Shown piece after piece: positions 46,975 through 58,813 of a stretch of 64,000 nt of DNA. The translations under genes were made by a program, and so were the position numbers. The stretch covers positions 28,437,864 to 28,501,863 of the forward strand of contig NC_056762.1 in assembly GCF_018687715.1 (NCBI RefSeq), in the 5' to 3' direction. Within the stretch, counting starts at the first letter, position 1, and each line of letters starts with the position of its first letter. The notes below the pieces were generated by a model, which was not told the origin of the DNA, ran no database searches, and worked only from the letters and a program-made list of their open reading frames with translations. This DNA comes from Carya illinoinensis. Its lineage: Eukaryota; Streptophyta; Magnoliopsida; Fagales; Juglandaceae.

Positions 46975-48290
46975 TTTTATCTATAGAAATCAGAACTTTA
47001 TTGATTATCTCTATAAAAGATAATGCATACAATGAGGAATTTCCTCTAAATCTATGAGAATATCAGTAATGCCTAAAGCATTTTTTCCTAAGGCATGAGC
47101 AGCCTCAACTTGGTTAATAGAACATTGATTAGAAAAAAAAAAAAAAAACTAAAACTGCTCTAGTATCAACTATAAACATCCCAGTGCAAGTTCCGATATA
47201 TTCAAATCTCTTAATCTTCTTAACAACTTGTAGTGCATCTCTTTCTGCTATGATAAAACTGTTCTAGTATCAACTATAAACATCCCAGTGCAAGTTCCAA
47301 TATCTTCAAATCTCTGAATCCTCTTAACAACTTGTAGTGCATCTCCTTCTGCTATGATATTCTCTAGCCCTAGATCCTTGGAAAAGATGATAGCCTGAAG
47401 AGCTGCATAGGACTTTACTAGAAGTGGGTCGGGAAATAGGTCTCTATTCATCCTTATAGTGGCTAGCACTGCACCTCCCAATCTCATACTATAGCACCAA
47501 TACTAACCTTGCATTGAGCCTTGTCCACTGCAGCATCCCAGTTGAGTTTGAACATACTCTGAGGAAGGGCTTTCCAACCTATTTCCATAGCTTCCTAGCT
47601 TCCTTTAACATTATTGGGAAATTGATCAATTTTTTCGAGATTTTGCAAAAGTTGTGGAGATTGTTGCACTCATTTGTTTGGGTGTGAGAATTCATCCATG
47701 AAGATAAACACATTTCTCCTCTTCCAAATCTTCCAAGAGATCATTTAGAATTCTTCCATTTCATCCTCACTTACCAATCTAACCATTTCGTCCATTATAT
47801 CCTTGAATTCCTACCATTTAGTTATTCTCTTTTCAATTATGTTAGAGCATTGTCCCCATACATCCTAGGCTGGGATGCACTTCCATAAAGAGTGCTCCAC
47901 TGTCTTTGGTTCTTAACAAAAAAAAAAAAAGAAGGTAAAGTGGATCTTCAACAATCTTTTTCTTGAGGAGGTTAGATCTGGTGGGAATAACATTTAAGCA
48001 TGCTCTCCATATAAATCTTTTGCTGGTATTAGAGATGGCCAAGTGCCAAATCTTAGTCCAATCCTACTTCTTGGCCTGGGTGACAAATTGTTGGCCACAA
48101 GGGCAATGAGCTTTAAGCACTATGAGGCACACTTGGAACTTTTTGCCAATACTCAATACTCTTGGAGGGCTTCATTATATCATGGGAATAATTTTCTCAA
48201 CATTCAATAGCACGTTGAAGGGGGACAAAATATGTTCTAAATAAATTGTCATTATGATCCAGCCTTGGAATCCAAATTTTTATTTTCTAC
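46975..48290 (-). pseudogene. LINE remnant: zf-RVT and RNase H with local duplication
   Basis: On the minus strand: KIKIWIPRLDHNDNLF near 48250-48290, ISNTSKRFIWRACLNVIPTR near 47980-48040, the lysine-run block LLKKKIVEDPL near 47940-47970, and RNase H with LLVKSYAALQAIIFSKDLGL and NIIAEGDALQVVKRI at 47300-47420. A 104-bp tandem duplication (47151-47358) repeats the last RNase H part. A15 at 47132-47148 may mark a slipped tract. It is non-functional. Confidence 0.75.
47151..47358. repeat. 104-bp tandem duplication
   Basis: AAAACTGCTCTAGTATCAAC at 47151 recurs at 47255 with few changes, and both copies end in CTGCTATGAT. It lies within LINE RNase H sequence. Confidence 0.9.
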
Positions 48291-49501
48291 CTTCATGATA
48301 CCCTTATTTTCATTATATTTTCTTTCAATTTTAGAACATATTTTGTATCATGGAGGCGATGAGTTCCATTCAAGTGGTGAACCGAGGCTTCGTTCATCTT
48401 GATCGTTTTGCTTGTCAAAATTTAGTCACTTGTAGCAAAAGATGATGTTATTCCTCACCATTTTAAAGCTTGCATACATTTTGGACATAAAAGTTATAAA
48501 GTTTGGACGTAAAAGCTGGTTTGGAATATTTTAACTCTTATGTTTGGACACAAGAGTTATGAAGTTGTTTAATAATAGCACAAAAATGAAACTGAGATTA
48601 AAGTTTTATAAATTTGTGTAAACATGGATCCCACTTTAAAATATGTTTAAATATGAAATTGTGTACTTTTTATTTTTATTGTTTAAATCATTTATTTAAA
48701 AAGGGTGAAAAATGCAAAATTGTAGCCACAACAAGCCACCCACAAGTTGGCTAACAATGACCACCCTGGCCGGATCAGGTGGCCTCCTAAGGAACACTGA
48801 CGACATCTCTAACGGTGGCCATTCTGTGGGTTGCTCAGATCTGATCACCCATGGGTTGGCCGATTGTAGACCACTTATTGGGTGGCCCTCGAGTGGCAAG
48901 CCGATCTAGTCCACATAAGGTGGCTGATAATGCCACTCAAATCAAGTCACCCCATGGATTGCTACAATGATTTTGCAATTGCCATTATTTTTTTAGTTAA
49001 TTTTTTACATTAAAATAATATGTTTTTAATAAATAAAAAAAGTGAAATAGGTTTGAGCTAGGAGTTTTGTTTATTTGTGAGGAAGCTATAGAGATTTTTT
49101 CACTATGAATCCAAAATAATTCTATTGCATATCAAAACAACTTTACTTAAACTTACTCTTACATCTTGTCTTTCACTTTGATGCTTGTTGGGCCCCATTT
49201 GTACCAACAAGAATGACTCACACTATCCTCCACAATATGGCACTAACGCTTTTCACAATCATAAAAAAGTAAAGACCTTTGATCCAAAAAAAAAAAAAAT
49301 GAAGAAAAAAGGTAAAAGATAACATTAAGGATCAATAAAGAGAAGATTTGAAGAGCACTAGTACGATGCTTGATGGTATTGTAAAAATGATGTCAATAAC
49401 TATATATCAAGATTGAATTGTATTTAGTCAATATTTATGGGTAAGTCATAAGACTAATATTTCGTTGATGAAAAGGTAATTAAGTTTACTTTAAAGTGTT
49501 A
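48291..49501. other. Intergenic DNA with a GC-richer island
   Basis: 48700-48970 is GC-rich compared with its surroundings and repeats short GGTGGCC / TTGGCC / CACCCATGGGTTGGCC motifs. Overlapping open frames on both strands (48696-48909) have no recognisable domain. Elsewhere the sequence is AT-rich and unassigned. Confidence 0.4.
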
Positions 49502-49515
49502 ATGCTATTGGTCCT
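49502..49515. repeat. TSD of the LINE at 49516-55310 (left copy)
   Basis: ATGCTATTGGTCCT is repeated at 55311-55324. The last T is ambiguous with the tail. Confidence 0.95.
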
Positions 49516-49815
49516 TTTTTTTTAGAAGAGCCGAAGATCACCTGTCCATTAGTGACCTCGTCCCAATTTTATTAAGAAACCCTCACTTATGGCGGAGGAA
49601 AACCGTGGTTACAGACCGACACATGGGGTTACAAAAAAAACCCAAAACCAGGTGTCAAAAAAACCTAGAAGCCTCTAACCAGAAAAAACACGACAACAAG
49701 GAACAAACCAAAAAGGAGAAACAAAGAGACACCTGCGAAAAAGGACATTAGCACAGGAGAAAAAATAAAACAAGAAAGAAATAACCTTACCAAACCAGCA
49801 TGACATCCGATGACT

Positions 49816-52800
49816 TCAACGCAAAGAAGGTAAACCCAATTTATCCAAACGAATTAATCCTCTGGGAATCCTAGGCATATCCCCAATAACATTCCAAACC
49901 GAATGGTGACCAGCTGCACCTCTCTTAGCCAACCAGTTAGCAACTTTATTGCCCTCTCTATAAACATGCCGAAACACGCAAACCATAGAGTCAGTAATAT
50001 CAAGAATATCTTCCCAGAAGTCCTCCAAATACCAGTCACCACATCTCCTCCTATTCCACCATGAGATAACCACTTGAGAATCTAATTCAATTTCTACCAA
50101 GTGTATACCCAAATGTTTACAGGCTTTGAGACCTTGCAGAAGAGCTAACAACTCGGCTTTATTATTAGAACCAAAATCAATATGAGAAGAAAAAGCATGA
50201 ACCAAATGATCGCGATCATTTCTAATAATCCCACCCACCCCTGAAGAACCTGGATTACCAAGGCTACTGCCATCTGTATTCAACTTGAACCAGCCTTGAG
50301 CAGGTTTTTTTCCAAGACACAAGTTGAAAATGAGGTCTAACGGGAGCCAAAGCCGGAATCTATAAAGCTTGCAAGATATCCAAATCATACCGAGAACAAG
50401 TATTAACCTTATTCATGTCTTGACACACAGAACTCATCCAGAATTTAATAGCATGCCAAACCGAATTGAAAGGCTCAAAACGCCCCTCCATACGGGCGTA
50501 CATCTTCTTTGCCAGAGTTGCCAAGTAATGATGGAAGGGAGAAAACCAACCAAACGCCCCACTTGAGAAGAAGAAGAAGCACATCGAAACCAGGCTGTCA
50601 CTGTCTCCATCCAAGAGCGACCAATAGGAAGACCAAAAATAGTACCACAAGAATGCCAAATCTTTGCAGCAAGAACCCCTTCAAACAAGACATGGTTTTG
50701 ATCTTCATAACTGCTTTAGTCACAACAGTCACAACGAGAAGGTATAGGAATACCAATCCGTCGAAGATGATCGTCAACACTCAAAGCCATATTCCAAGCT
50801 TTCCACATAGCAATAGAGATTTTAAGAGGAAGGGATTTATGCCACATCTAAGAATGCCATTCCATGCTAGACCCTCGAACTCGAATACAATCCCAAGCCG
50901 ATTTAGTATTGAAATTACCACTATCATGCTTCGTCCATATCAACACATCCAAGCTCCCCTTACATCGAGCCAAAGCCTCAATTATGTTATCCACATTATT
51001 CTGACCCACTAAGGTAGTCAATAAATCCACATCCCAGCTATTCGACATTTTACAATCCTTAATTTGAAGCAGCGAGTTTCCCACAATATGAAAATCATCA
51101 ATTAAAGGACCATCTTCCCTCCATTTATCATACCAAAATAAAATGTTCCCATCCCTAATACGCCGCTTGGAATTATTGAGAATACTGGGAATACTTTTAA
51201 CAATCATTTTCTAGAACCTTGTACCTTTTTTAGTGTCAAGAAGGGACCACGGGGAAGATCCCACATATTTTTCCTTAAAGAATCTTGCCCATAAAGATTT
51301 ACCTTGAATTAAATTCCAAGCAAACCGCATGTGCAAGGCTTTTTGCATATCATCCAAATTGCGCAGCCTCAGACCACCTTCCTCAACTGGCTTACAGATA
51401 TTAGTCCAAGCCACCCATTTTTTTTTTACCTTTCCCATTCACCTCGCCCCAAAAGAAAGTGCTCATCAGACGATTAAGGACTTTGATAATAGATTTGGGA
51501 ACCTGCAAAACAGCAAACAAATGTAAAGCCATACTAGAAAGAACATGTCTAAGGAGAATCAGACGACCACCCAAGGAGAGAATCTTCATTTTCCAGCCGC
51601 TAATTTTTTTCCAGACTTTGTTCACCATCTCCTCCAAATGCCCTTGCTTGAGACGCCCCAAAACAATAGGAACCCCTAAGTACTTAAAGGGAAAAGATCG
51701 TTCTGAAAACCCTGTCATCCGCTTGAGAGCTCTCTTACGGGCCGGCGAGATTTTTCGAGAAAAGAACATGGAAGTTTTATCTTTATTGATCATCTGCCCT
51801 GACCAATTTTCATACTTCTCAAAAACCTGTAATAGCTCCCTAATAGAATTCTTGCTACCATTCAAAAAAATCACAATGTCATCAGCATACATAAGATGAG
51901 AAATCTGGGGAGTACCTCGAGCTTGAGAAAATTTAGTTATCTTTTTTTCTGCCACACTATGTTTCATGAGTATCGAAAGGACCTCTTGAAGAATAATAAA
52001 AAGATAAGGAGAAAGAGGATCCCCCTGACGAAGACCACGACCCCCTTGAAAGAAACCTTTTGTTGTACCATTGAGCATCACAGAATACGAAATATTGGAA
52101 ATACAAGCATGAATTAAATCACAGAAAGAAGTAGGGAAACCAAAACAACGAAGCACCTCCACCAAAAAATTCCAATCCACTCGATCATACGCTTTGGCCA
52201 TATCAACTTTAAGCATGATATTACCACCATGAGATTGCTTGTTAAGAGAATGAACCATTTCCTCAGTAAGACTGATATTTTCAAAAATACTACGCCCAGG
52301 AATAAAAGCGCCTTGCTCAAGAGAAATCATCTTGGGAAGAAGGCCAGTAAAATTTTGGAGCAAATTTTATAGAAAACTGAACAAAGACTGATCGGCCTAA
52401 ATTTGTCGAACCCTGAAGGCGCATCCATCTTCGGAATGAGCATAATAAAAGAAGCCGTATAGAACCTCGGAAGAGATTTAGAGATAAAAAATTCTGAAAT
52501 AGCATACAAGACATCCATCTTCACCACCTCCCAGCAGCAGTTAAAGAAACCCGCACCAAAACGATCCGGCGCTGGTGAACTATTTATAGGAATAGAAGAA
52601 AGAGCCTCATGAACTTCATCCAGAGTAGGAATGCAACAGATACGGGTACTATCTGCTTCATCAATAACCGGAGAGATTAAATAAGATAAATCCGGAAGCT
52701 CTCTTGACTGATTGGTATTTTGAAGAAAACCAGAAAAATAATTAATGGCACCTTGATGAATGTCTTCCAGTGAAGAATACTCTACCCCATTCAAAGGTCT

Positions 52801-53924
52801 CATCTCTTGAATTCTCTTGTTCCTTTTACTAGCTAAACAAACATGGAAAAATTTAGTGTTTCGGTCTCCTTCCATTTTCCACTTTAGCTTAGCCATTTGA
52901 GCCAATCTAGTATCTTCTCTACGCCTCCAAGATGACAAGTCAACAGTGGAAGAAACAAGCTCTCTTTCGACGTCTTCATTCCAATCCCTTTGAAGACTAC
53001 CCTCAAGTTCCTCAACTTTCTTTTCAAGGACATCAATCTGAACATTAGTCCTCCCAAAAAATGTCTTGTTCCATTCCCAAAAAGCCACTTTTAGCTTCTT
53101 AAGTTTATTAGCAAGTTTTAACAGACCCGTGCCAACAACAACAGCAGCCCAAACATTCTGAACAAAATCCATAAAGTCGGGATGCTCCACCCACATTTGC
53201 TGGAACCGAAATGGAGAGGGGCCATAGGAAAAAGGATCTTTACGAAACTCTGTGTACATAGGACAGTGATCGGAAGTGGTTCTCGGTAGATACGAGCAAG
53301 TCACGTTGGGACATTTAGTAAGAAGGTTAGGATCAATGAGCACCCGGTCCAATTTAGCCCAACTTCTGGAGAAACCTCGTTGACCATTACACCAAGAAAA
53401 CTTACATCCCTGTGATTTCACGTCAATCAAGCCGCCCAGATGAATCCAACTATTAAACTCGTCCATGGCTAGACGAGGCCGTGGTCTACCTCCCTTCTGT
53501 TCCAACTCGGACCGAATAATATTAAAGTCACCAGCGAACAAACAAGGCTCTGCACCAGTGCTAGACAAATGTAGCTCTTCCCACAAATTCCGTCTCTCCA
53601 TCATATTGCATTTGGTGTAAATAAAACAGCCAAGAAAATGGAAGGGGCCCTCCACTATACGTAAGGAGATAAACTGTGAACTCATGCGGGTAACTTGAAC
53701 ATCCATATCATTCATCCAAAAAATCCAATTTTCCCACCTAACGCTTCATTTGAGATAACATGATCAAAACGAAAAGCCCGCATGTATCTTGGAGCTTTAA
53801 CAAAGGTCTGAAAAGGTTCCATCAAGACTACCATCTTTGGCTTATACTTGACTAGAAGCTGATTTAAATGACTTTTCGACGTACCAATCCCTCGTATATT
53901 CCAAACCAAAAGAGGACTAATCAT
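49816..53924 (-). pseudogene. LINE ORF2: endonuclease, RT, zf-RVT, RNase H; broken
   Basis: The endonuclease starts MISPLLVWNIRGIGTSKSHL; a frameshift near 53715 is followed by LFAGDFNIIRSE and TTSDHCPMYTEF. The RT shows FRPISLCSVFYKICSK, a frameshift near 52345, then GAFIPGRSIFENISL, KVDMAKAYDRVDW, RQGDPLSPYLFI and the catalytic YADD (LMYADDIVIFL). A run of A at about 51419-51427 causes another shift (NGKGKKKMG to KVKKKWVAWTNIC). Stops occur at 51211-51213, 50848-50850 and 50434-50436, with further shifts near 50500. The RNase H (49816-50310) is well preserved: FKLNTDGSSLGNPG, NNKAELLALLQGL, IELDSQVVISWW and REGNKVANWLAKRG, ending at a stop at 49816-49818. Confidence 0.95.
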
Positions 53925-55227
53925 AGAGAGAACTTAGTGGCTCGAGTGGGAACACGAGAAGAGCTTCTAACTTTCTGAAACTGTCGTTTAGTATACTTCC
54001 TCTTCACAACATCACCCTCTGTTTCTGTATGGTATTCCTTGTCCTGTGGAAAAATATCAACATGTAATTCTGGTTTCGAATCAGACCTTGAACCTTCTTC
54101 CACGTAAAAAACATCCTCCTAAATATGTACATCTTGCCTTTGCTTTATGAAGTTTTCATTAGTAAGGTCAACACCATCACCCGAATTGTTATTGGCCACC
54201 TCAGCCCCCCTTGAGCTTATAGGAATTCCCATAGATGCATCCTCCAGAACTGGAGACTCCACATTCAGACCATTCTCTGTAGCATTCTCAGGTGACGGAT
54301 CCTCTCCTTTATCGTTTTCCACTTCTATCTCATCAATCCGAATCAATGAAGACAGTTCCCTTGTATCACAATTTTCTGTAGGTACCAACGTTTCTGCATC
54401 TACTGTCACGACATTAACAGAAGGGTTAGAAATATCTTTCGGTTCCTCCATAACGGGATTTGGTTGCCGAACCCAAACTTGAGTCTCAGACTTCTTTTTC
54501 ACAGCACGGCAGGTCCGCACATTATGCCCCTGGATTTTACACTTAGAACAGAACGCTGGCAGAGTTTTATAAACAATTTCTTGCTTACGGCTAGTCACCA
54601 TCCCAGGGGTCCCAATCCAAAAGTGGGATAAAGGAGCCTTAGCGACATCCATCTCCACACATATACGGGCTCCATTGGTTCGAGTTGCACACCAAGTTGG
54701 GTTATCTCTTCTAATAAATCTACCAATCGGAGATGTAAATATTTTCAGAAAAGATTCATGAAAAAAGTTTGGGGGCAAACCTGGTAAGACAATCCAGACC
54801 GAAACAATGGAAGGTTCTTCATCTTCCTTAAATTCTGGTGTCCAGTGGAATACTCGGTAAGGGATGCCATCAATATCGCAAGCCTCCCGTGACAAAGCCT
54901 TCAGGAAATCTTCCTCGAAGACATACGAATAAAAACATTTCTTGGACGCCTCATAGTAGATACCACCGGAGAACCATCTAGACTCCAGCAACTTCGAATG
55001 AACGACCGAATCATATCCAAGGAAGGACGCTGCCTCAAGAACTTCAGAACAATAGAGAACCTAAACGGTTCTGCCGAGCGTGAGATTTCCTCCTTAGAAA
55101 ACTGAAAAAATAATTCCCCATCCTTACTCTTCGGCAGACGGTGAGCCATAGACAACTCAAGAAGCGGTTGGGGCACTGCCAAGACGAGATCCACAAAGCG
55201 TCGACCTACGTTTTCAACGGCTGCCAT
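53921..55227 (-). pseudogene. LINE ORF1 (DUF4283 + CCHC), broken
   Basis: It starts MAAVENVGRRFVDLVLAVP at 55227. A frameshift near 54985 leads to LESRWFSGGIYYEASKKCF, then VSVWIVLPGLPPNFFHESFL and the knuckle FCSKCKIQGHNVRTC (C-x2-C-x4-H-x4-C) near 54505-54555, followed by an acidic, serine-rich tail. A TAG at 54119-54121 interrupts the frame, which continues EEGSRSDSKPEL to TGA at 53921-53923. That stop overlaps the ORF2 ATG (53922-53924) as ATGA. The role is binding of element RNA. Confidence 0.9.
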
Positions 55228-55310
55228 GCAGCCTTACGTGAAGCAGAACGCAAAACCCTAGCAGAGGAGAAAAGGGCAAAAATGGAATGTTGCTAAAACG
55301 GAAAACGTTT

Positions 55311-55324
55311 ATGCTATTGGTCCT
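55311..55324. repeat. TSD of the LINE at 49516-55310 (right copy)
   Basis: Exact match to 49502-49515. Confidence 0.95.
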
Positions 55325-55461
55325 ATGGCCCATATCTAATCTAGAACCACCTATAAAATGAGGAGAGTAATAAGTTATTGGTTGTGTGATAGATGGTCTC
55401 CCCAATAATCAAAGTTACTAAAAGTTGAAAACTTGAAACAGCTAAGAAGGACAACAATGCA

Positions 55462-55685
55462 TGCTATGATTTGATATGATTCTCATTTATTTTGGCCTTA
55501 CTTTTCTTGTATATTGTATGTAGTTGTACAATTTATTGCTAAAGATGTTCTTCCTTATTAGACACATGAGTTATGGGATCTTATAGCTTCATCCATTGTA
55601 TATAAAAGCTTGTAGCATACTATAGTGAGTAAGAAATATATAGAGCATTATTTCCAACTCTATTCCATGTCTTATCATCTTAACA
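55462..55685 (+). repeat. 5' LTR of the Copia element
   Basis: 224 bp. It contains TATATAAAAGCTTG near 55599-55610, a likely TATA region, and shares ATTGCTAAAGATGTT and TATGGGATCTTATAGCTTC with the 3' LTR. Confidence 0.85.
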
Positions 55686-55739
55686 TGGTATTATAGTGCC
55701 ATTCAGTCCCTAGTCTTTTTTTTTTTTTTTCTTTTCAAC

Positions 55740-57930
55740 ATGTCTACCAGTAACTTTGCTTTGGGACATTCCAATTCCATGAATGATGTCTCCTCTCCAT
55801 ATTTCCTACACTGGGTTGATCACCTTGGTACCATCTTGGTCTTAACTCACAACGGCGAAAATTGTCGTACATAGAAAAGAGCTACGAAGATGGCATTAAT
55901 CACAAAAAATAAACTTGGGTTTGTTGATGGTAGTTTTCCCAAATCGTCAAAAGCAAAAGAAATCAAATGGCGGAGAGTCAAGACATTGCAATGACATGGT
56001 TCTCTCTTGGCTCCTCAACTCGATCAATAACTCTCTTGTAGGGATGTACAAAATGCCGAAAAACCGACCAGAACCGACTTAGACCGGCCGCTGGAGATCA
56101 AAACCGGAGTAGAACCGGTCGGTGCACGGTAGATTTTATTCAAAACCGATGTCCAGCGGTTCGGTCCCGGTTTGAACCTGGGCTGAATTGTTGAACCGAC
56201 CGATCGTTTAAATATATATTTTTTTGAATTATACATATATGAAACGACGTCGTTTCACTTAAACTGAAGTGAAACAATGTCGTTTTATGACTTAGTATCG
56301 GAAACAAAAAATTAAAGGAACGGCGCTGTTTTAACGCTAGGGTTAACACAACGCCGTTCCACTTCATCTTCCTCTTCTTCGTATTTCTCTTTCACGTATG
56401 CCGCCGCTCCTCTCTCTCTCTCACTCTCTCTTTCTTTCTCTCTCTCTCAAGGCGCACGCAGCCACACAAGGCCACCCCCATTGCCAGCTCCCTCTCTCTC
56501 TCTCTAAGCTCACCTCGTGGCGTCCTATCTCTCTCTCTCTCAAAAATCTCAGTCAATGCGCGGCTTCACCGCACTCTCTTGCTCTCTCTCATGGCGCACA
56601 TAGCCACCAAAGATGCCGAAGAACCGACCGGAGTTACGCCGAGACTAAGGACGACGGTTTTCTCCCCATTCTTCGGTTGTTTCGGTTGAGATTTTCATCA
56701 TTTTCACCCATCGGTGCAGTTTTGGTTTTGAACAAAAACCGAAACTGATATGTCGGTTTTCACCCCTACTCTCTTGTAATGATCCTCGAGAGGAATGGCT
56801 TGATCTTGAAGTTCGATTCTAATTAAGCAATAACCTTAGTATTGATAAATTGAAGCATAATATTAAAGTTTGATCTTCTCAACTGAGCAGAATCACCAAT
56901 TGATGGAATTTCATTCTCCTCACGATTGGATTTTGCCAACCTTAGGTTGATCAATCCTTGTTTATATTTTCATAAGACTTCTCCTTTACTTTGATTCTTG
57001 CTTATGTTAATCATATTCTTCTAGTAGGTAATGACAATACCTCCATTCCCAAGCTTAAAGATTTTCTAGCTCATCAATTCCATCTCAAATACCTTGGTTC
57101 TTTGAAATATTTTTTGGACATTGAAGTTGCTTGTTCACCTAATTACATTTTTTTGTTAAATTAATGAAAATATGCCTTGGACATTCTCTCTGACTGTGGG
57201 CATCTTGAAGCATGGTTGCTAAATTTTCCATATAACAAAATCTCAAGCTTACTGCCATCGATGGTGAACTTCTTTTAGATTCAGCCTGCTACCGCCATCT
57301 TATAGGTTGGTTAACCTATCTCACAATCATAAGGCTTGACAATATCTACTCTGTCAACATCTTGAGTCAGTCCATGCATCATGATACTGCTATTCAAATC
57401 CTTCAATATATTAAGCAGTCTCATGGTGCTGGCATTTTTTAACCATTGAAATGCGATCTTCAAATTTACACATATTCTAAAGCTGATTAGGCCAACTGTC
57501 CTATCAACCATAACTCTACACTAATAACTTTGTTACATTGGGGGATAGTCCCATTTTATTGTGCACTAACAAGCAATTCACAACCTCTTACTCTTTTGTA
57601 GAAATAGAATATTGCATCATGACTCCTACATCTTGTGAACTCATATGGCTGAAGCCGCTCTTCCATGATCTTGCTATCTCCCACTCTCAGTCTGTGAAGT
57701 TTTTTTGTAATAACCAAGCTGCTATTTAGAACGTTGAGAATTCGATTTTTCCTAAACGCACCAAACACATAAAAATAGACTATCATCTTGTACGTGGAAA
57801 ATTGTCATGTGCTCACATCATTTCTATTGCCCATGTACTTGCTACTCATCAACTGCCGACATCTTCACCAAGGCTTTGGGTTGTGAGTCTTTCCATCATC
57901 TATTTGGCTAGTGGGGCATTACGAGCCTTC
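55740..57930 (+). pseudogene. Copia gag and partial pol (RT end, RNase H)
   Basis: gag starts MSTSNFALGHSNSMNDVSSP at 55740 and continues YFLHWVDHLGTILV and RATKMALITKNKLGFVDGSF, the standard Copia gag N-terminus, with a stop after NGENCRT. After the nested hAT element, gag text (ILERNGLILKFDSN) ends near 56830. From about 57000 the frame is RT: VGNDNTSIPKLKDFLAHQFH and LKYLGSLKYFLDIEVA. RNase H follows with SFVEIEYCIMTPTSCELIWL, VKFFCNNQAAI and KRTKHIKIDYHLVRGKL at 57580-57800. Protease, integrase and most of the RT are deleted, and many stops are present. Confidence 0.85.
56039..56768. mobile_element. hAT-like non-autonomous element, 730 bp, perfect 8-bp TSD
   Basis: CTCTCTTG occurs at 56031-56038 and 56769-56776. 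The ends are TAGGGATGTA on the left and, inverted, TAGGGGTGAA on the right, both followed by ACCGA-rich text. No transposase is present. The interior has a perfect palindrome GAAACGACGTCGTTTC (56241-56256), a second inverted pair GGAACGGCG / CGCCGTTCC (56317-56325, 56352-56360), then CT-rich leader-like DNA and an open frame from 56398 without a recognisable domain. The TSD length and the TAGGG ends are hAT features. Confidence 0.9.
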
Positions 57931-57951
57931 ATTCTCTAACTTTAGGGGGAG

Positions 57952-58180
57952 TGTTACAATTTGATATTATTTTACTCTAATTTATTTTAGTCTTACTTTC
58001 TTTGTATATTCTAGGTATTTTAACAATTTTATTGCTAAAGATGTTTTTCCTTATTAGTCTCATGATTTATGGGATCTTATAGCTTCCTCCATTATATATA
58101 AAAGCTAGTTTGTATACTGTAGTAAATAACAAATATAGAGCGTTGTTTTCAACTCTATTCCATGTTCTATAATCTAAACA
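57952..58180 (+). repeat. 3' LTR of the Copia element
   Basis: 229 bp, homologous to 55462-55685, with visible divergence (roughly one change in six or seven bases by eye). Confidence 0.85.
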
Positions 58181-58566
58181 AGCATTGTGGGTTGCATTGC
58201 ATTACTTTTGTCTGTGGTTGTGTTTATTTCTTTTACTTTCTTGCTGAAGAGAGGAAGTAATTTGCTTTTATAGATTCTGAGAGAGATGTGTGTAGAGCTT
58301 AGGTCAAGTCAAAATAATGACAATGTAGAATATCATCCTTGATTTTGAAGGGTTTTATAAACAAAATTAAAAAATAAAATTAAAAAATATTAAAACTAAA
58401 CTTATTTGATAAAATAATCAAAGGAATAGAAACCCAATTAGGAAGATGAATATATCAAAGCAAAATGATAACACATATGTAGCAATCAAGAGATAGTTGA
58501 AGACAAAATATTCAAAGAGCCTTGCTCAGCTTTGACTTCTAGTGCATAACACCAACTGGTATACGT
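58181..58566. other. Spacer between two Copia elements, no gene
   Basis: Nothing was recognised beyond AT-rich DNA. Confidence 0.5.
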
Positions 58567-58755
58567 TGTTGCAAAAAACACCCTAGGCTCTTACCAACGA
58601 TTCTACAAACAAGTAACAGACAATGAGAAAATAAATAATCACACAATCATGTGGCACAAAATTTACACGTTTGACAACTACATCCATAGAGCTACAGAGG
58701 GTTTTATTCAAAGAAAAGTATGAACACTGTGGAGCAATACAATATCTCTACCTTA

Positions 58756-58813
<58 letters not shown>

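Larger units (their letters stand above)
49516..55310 (-). mobile_element. Full-length L1-type LINE, second lineage
   Basis: 5795 bp, flanked by a TSD of 13-14 bp (49502-49515 and 55311-55324), with the A tail as T8-9 at 49515-49523. From right to left on the minus strand: an 83-base leader, ORF1 (53921-55227), ORF2 (49816-53924) and a 290-base 3' region. It differs from the 16990 family: its RT box is YADD and its RNase H has the KLNTDGSSLGNPG start. Both ORFs are broken. Confidence 0.95.
55462..58180 (+). mobile_element. Copia retrotransposon with large internal deletion
   Basis: The 5' LTR 55462-55685 (TGCTATGATTTGATATGATT...TTAACA) and 3' LTR 57952-58180 (TGTTACAATTTGATATTATT...TAAACA) are homologous. 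A primer site TGGTATTATAGTGCC (initiator-Met type, consensus TGGTATCAGAGC) directly follows the 5' LTR, and a purine tract TTTAGGGGGAGTG precedes the 3' LTR. The internal region holds gag and the 3' part of pol only. A hAT-like element at 56039-56768 is nested in gag. No convincing 5-bp TSD was found. Confidence 0.85.

Noticed and set aside
55457..58185. TSD for the Copia element at 55462-58180
   Set aside because: Flanking pentamers ATGCA and AGCAT do not match as direct repeats, so no TSD is claimed.
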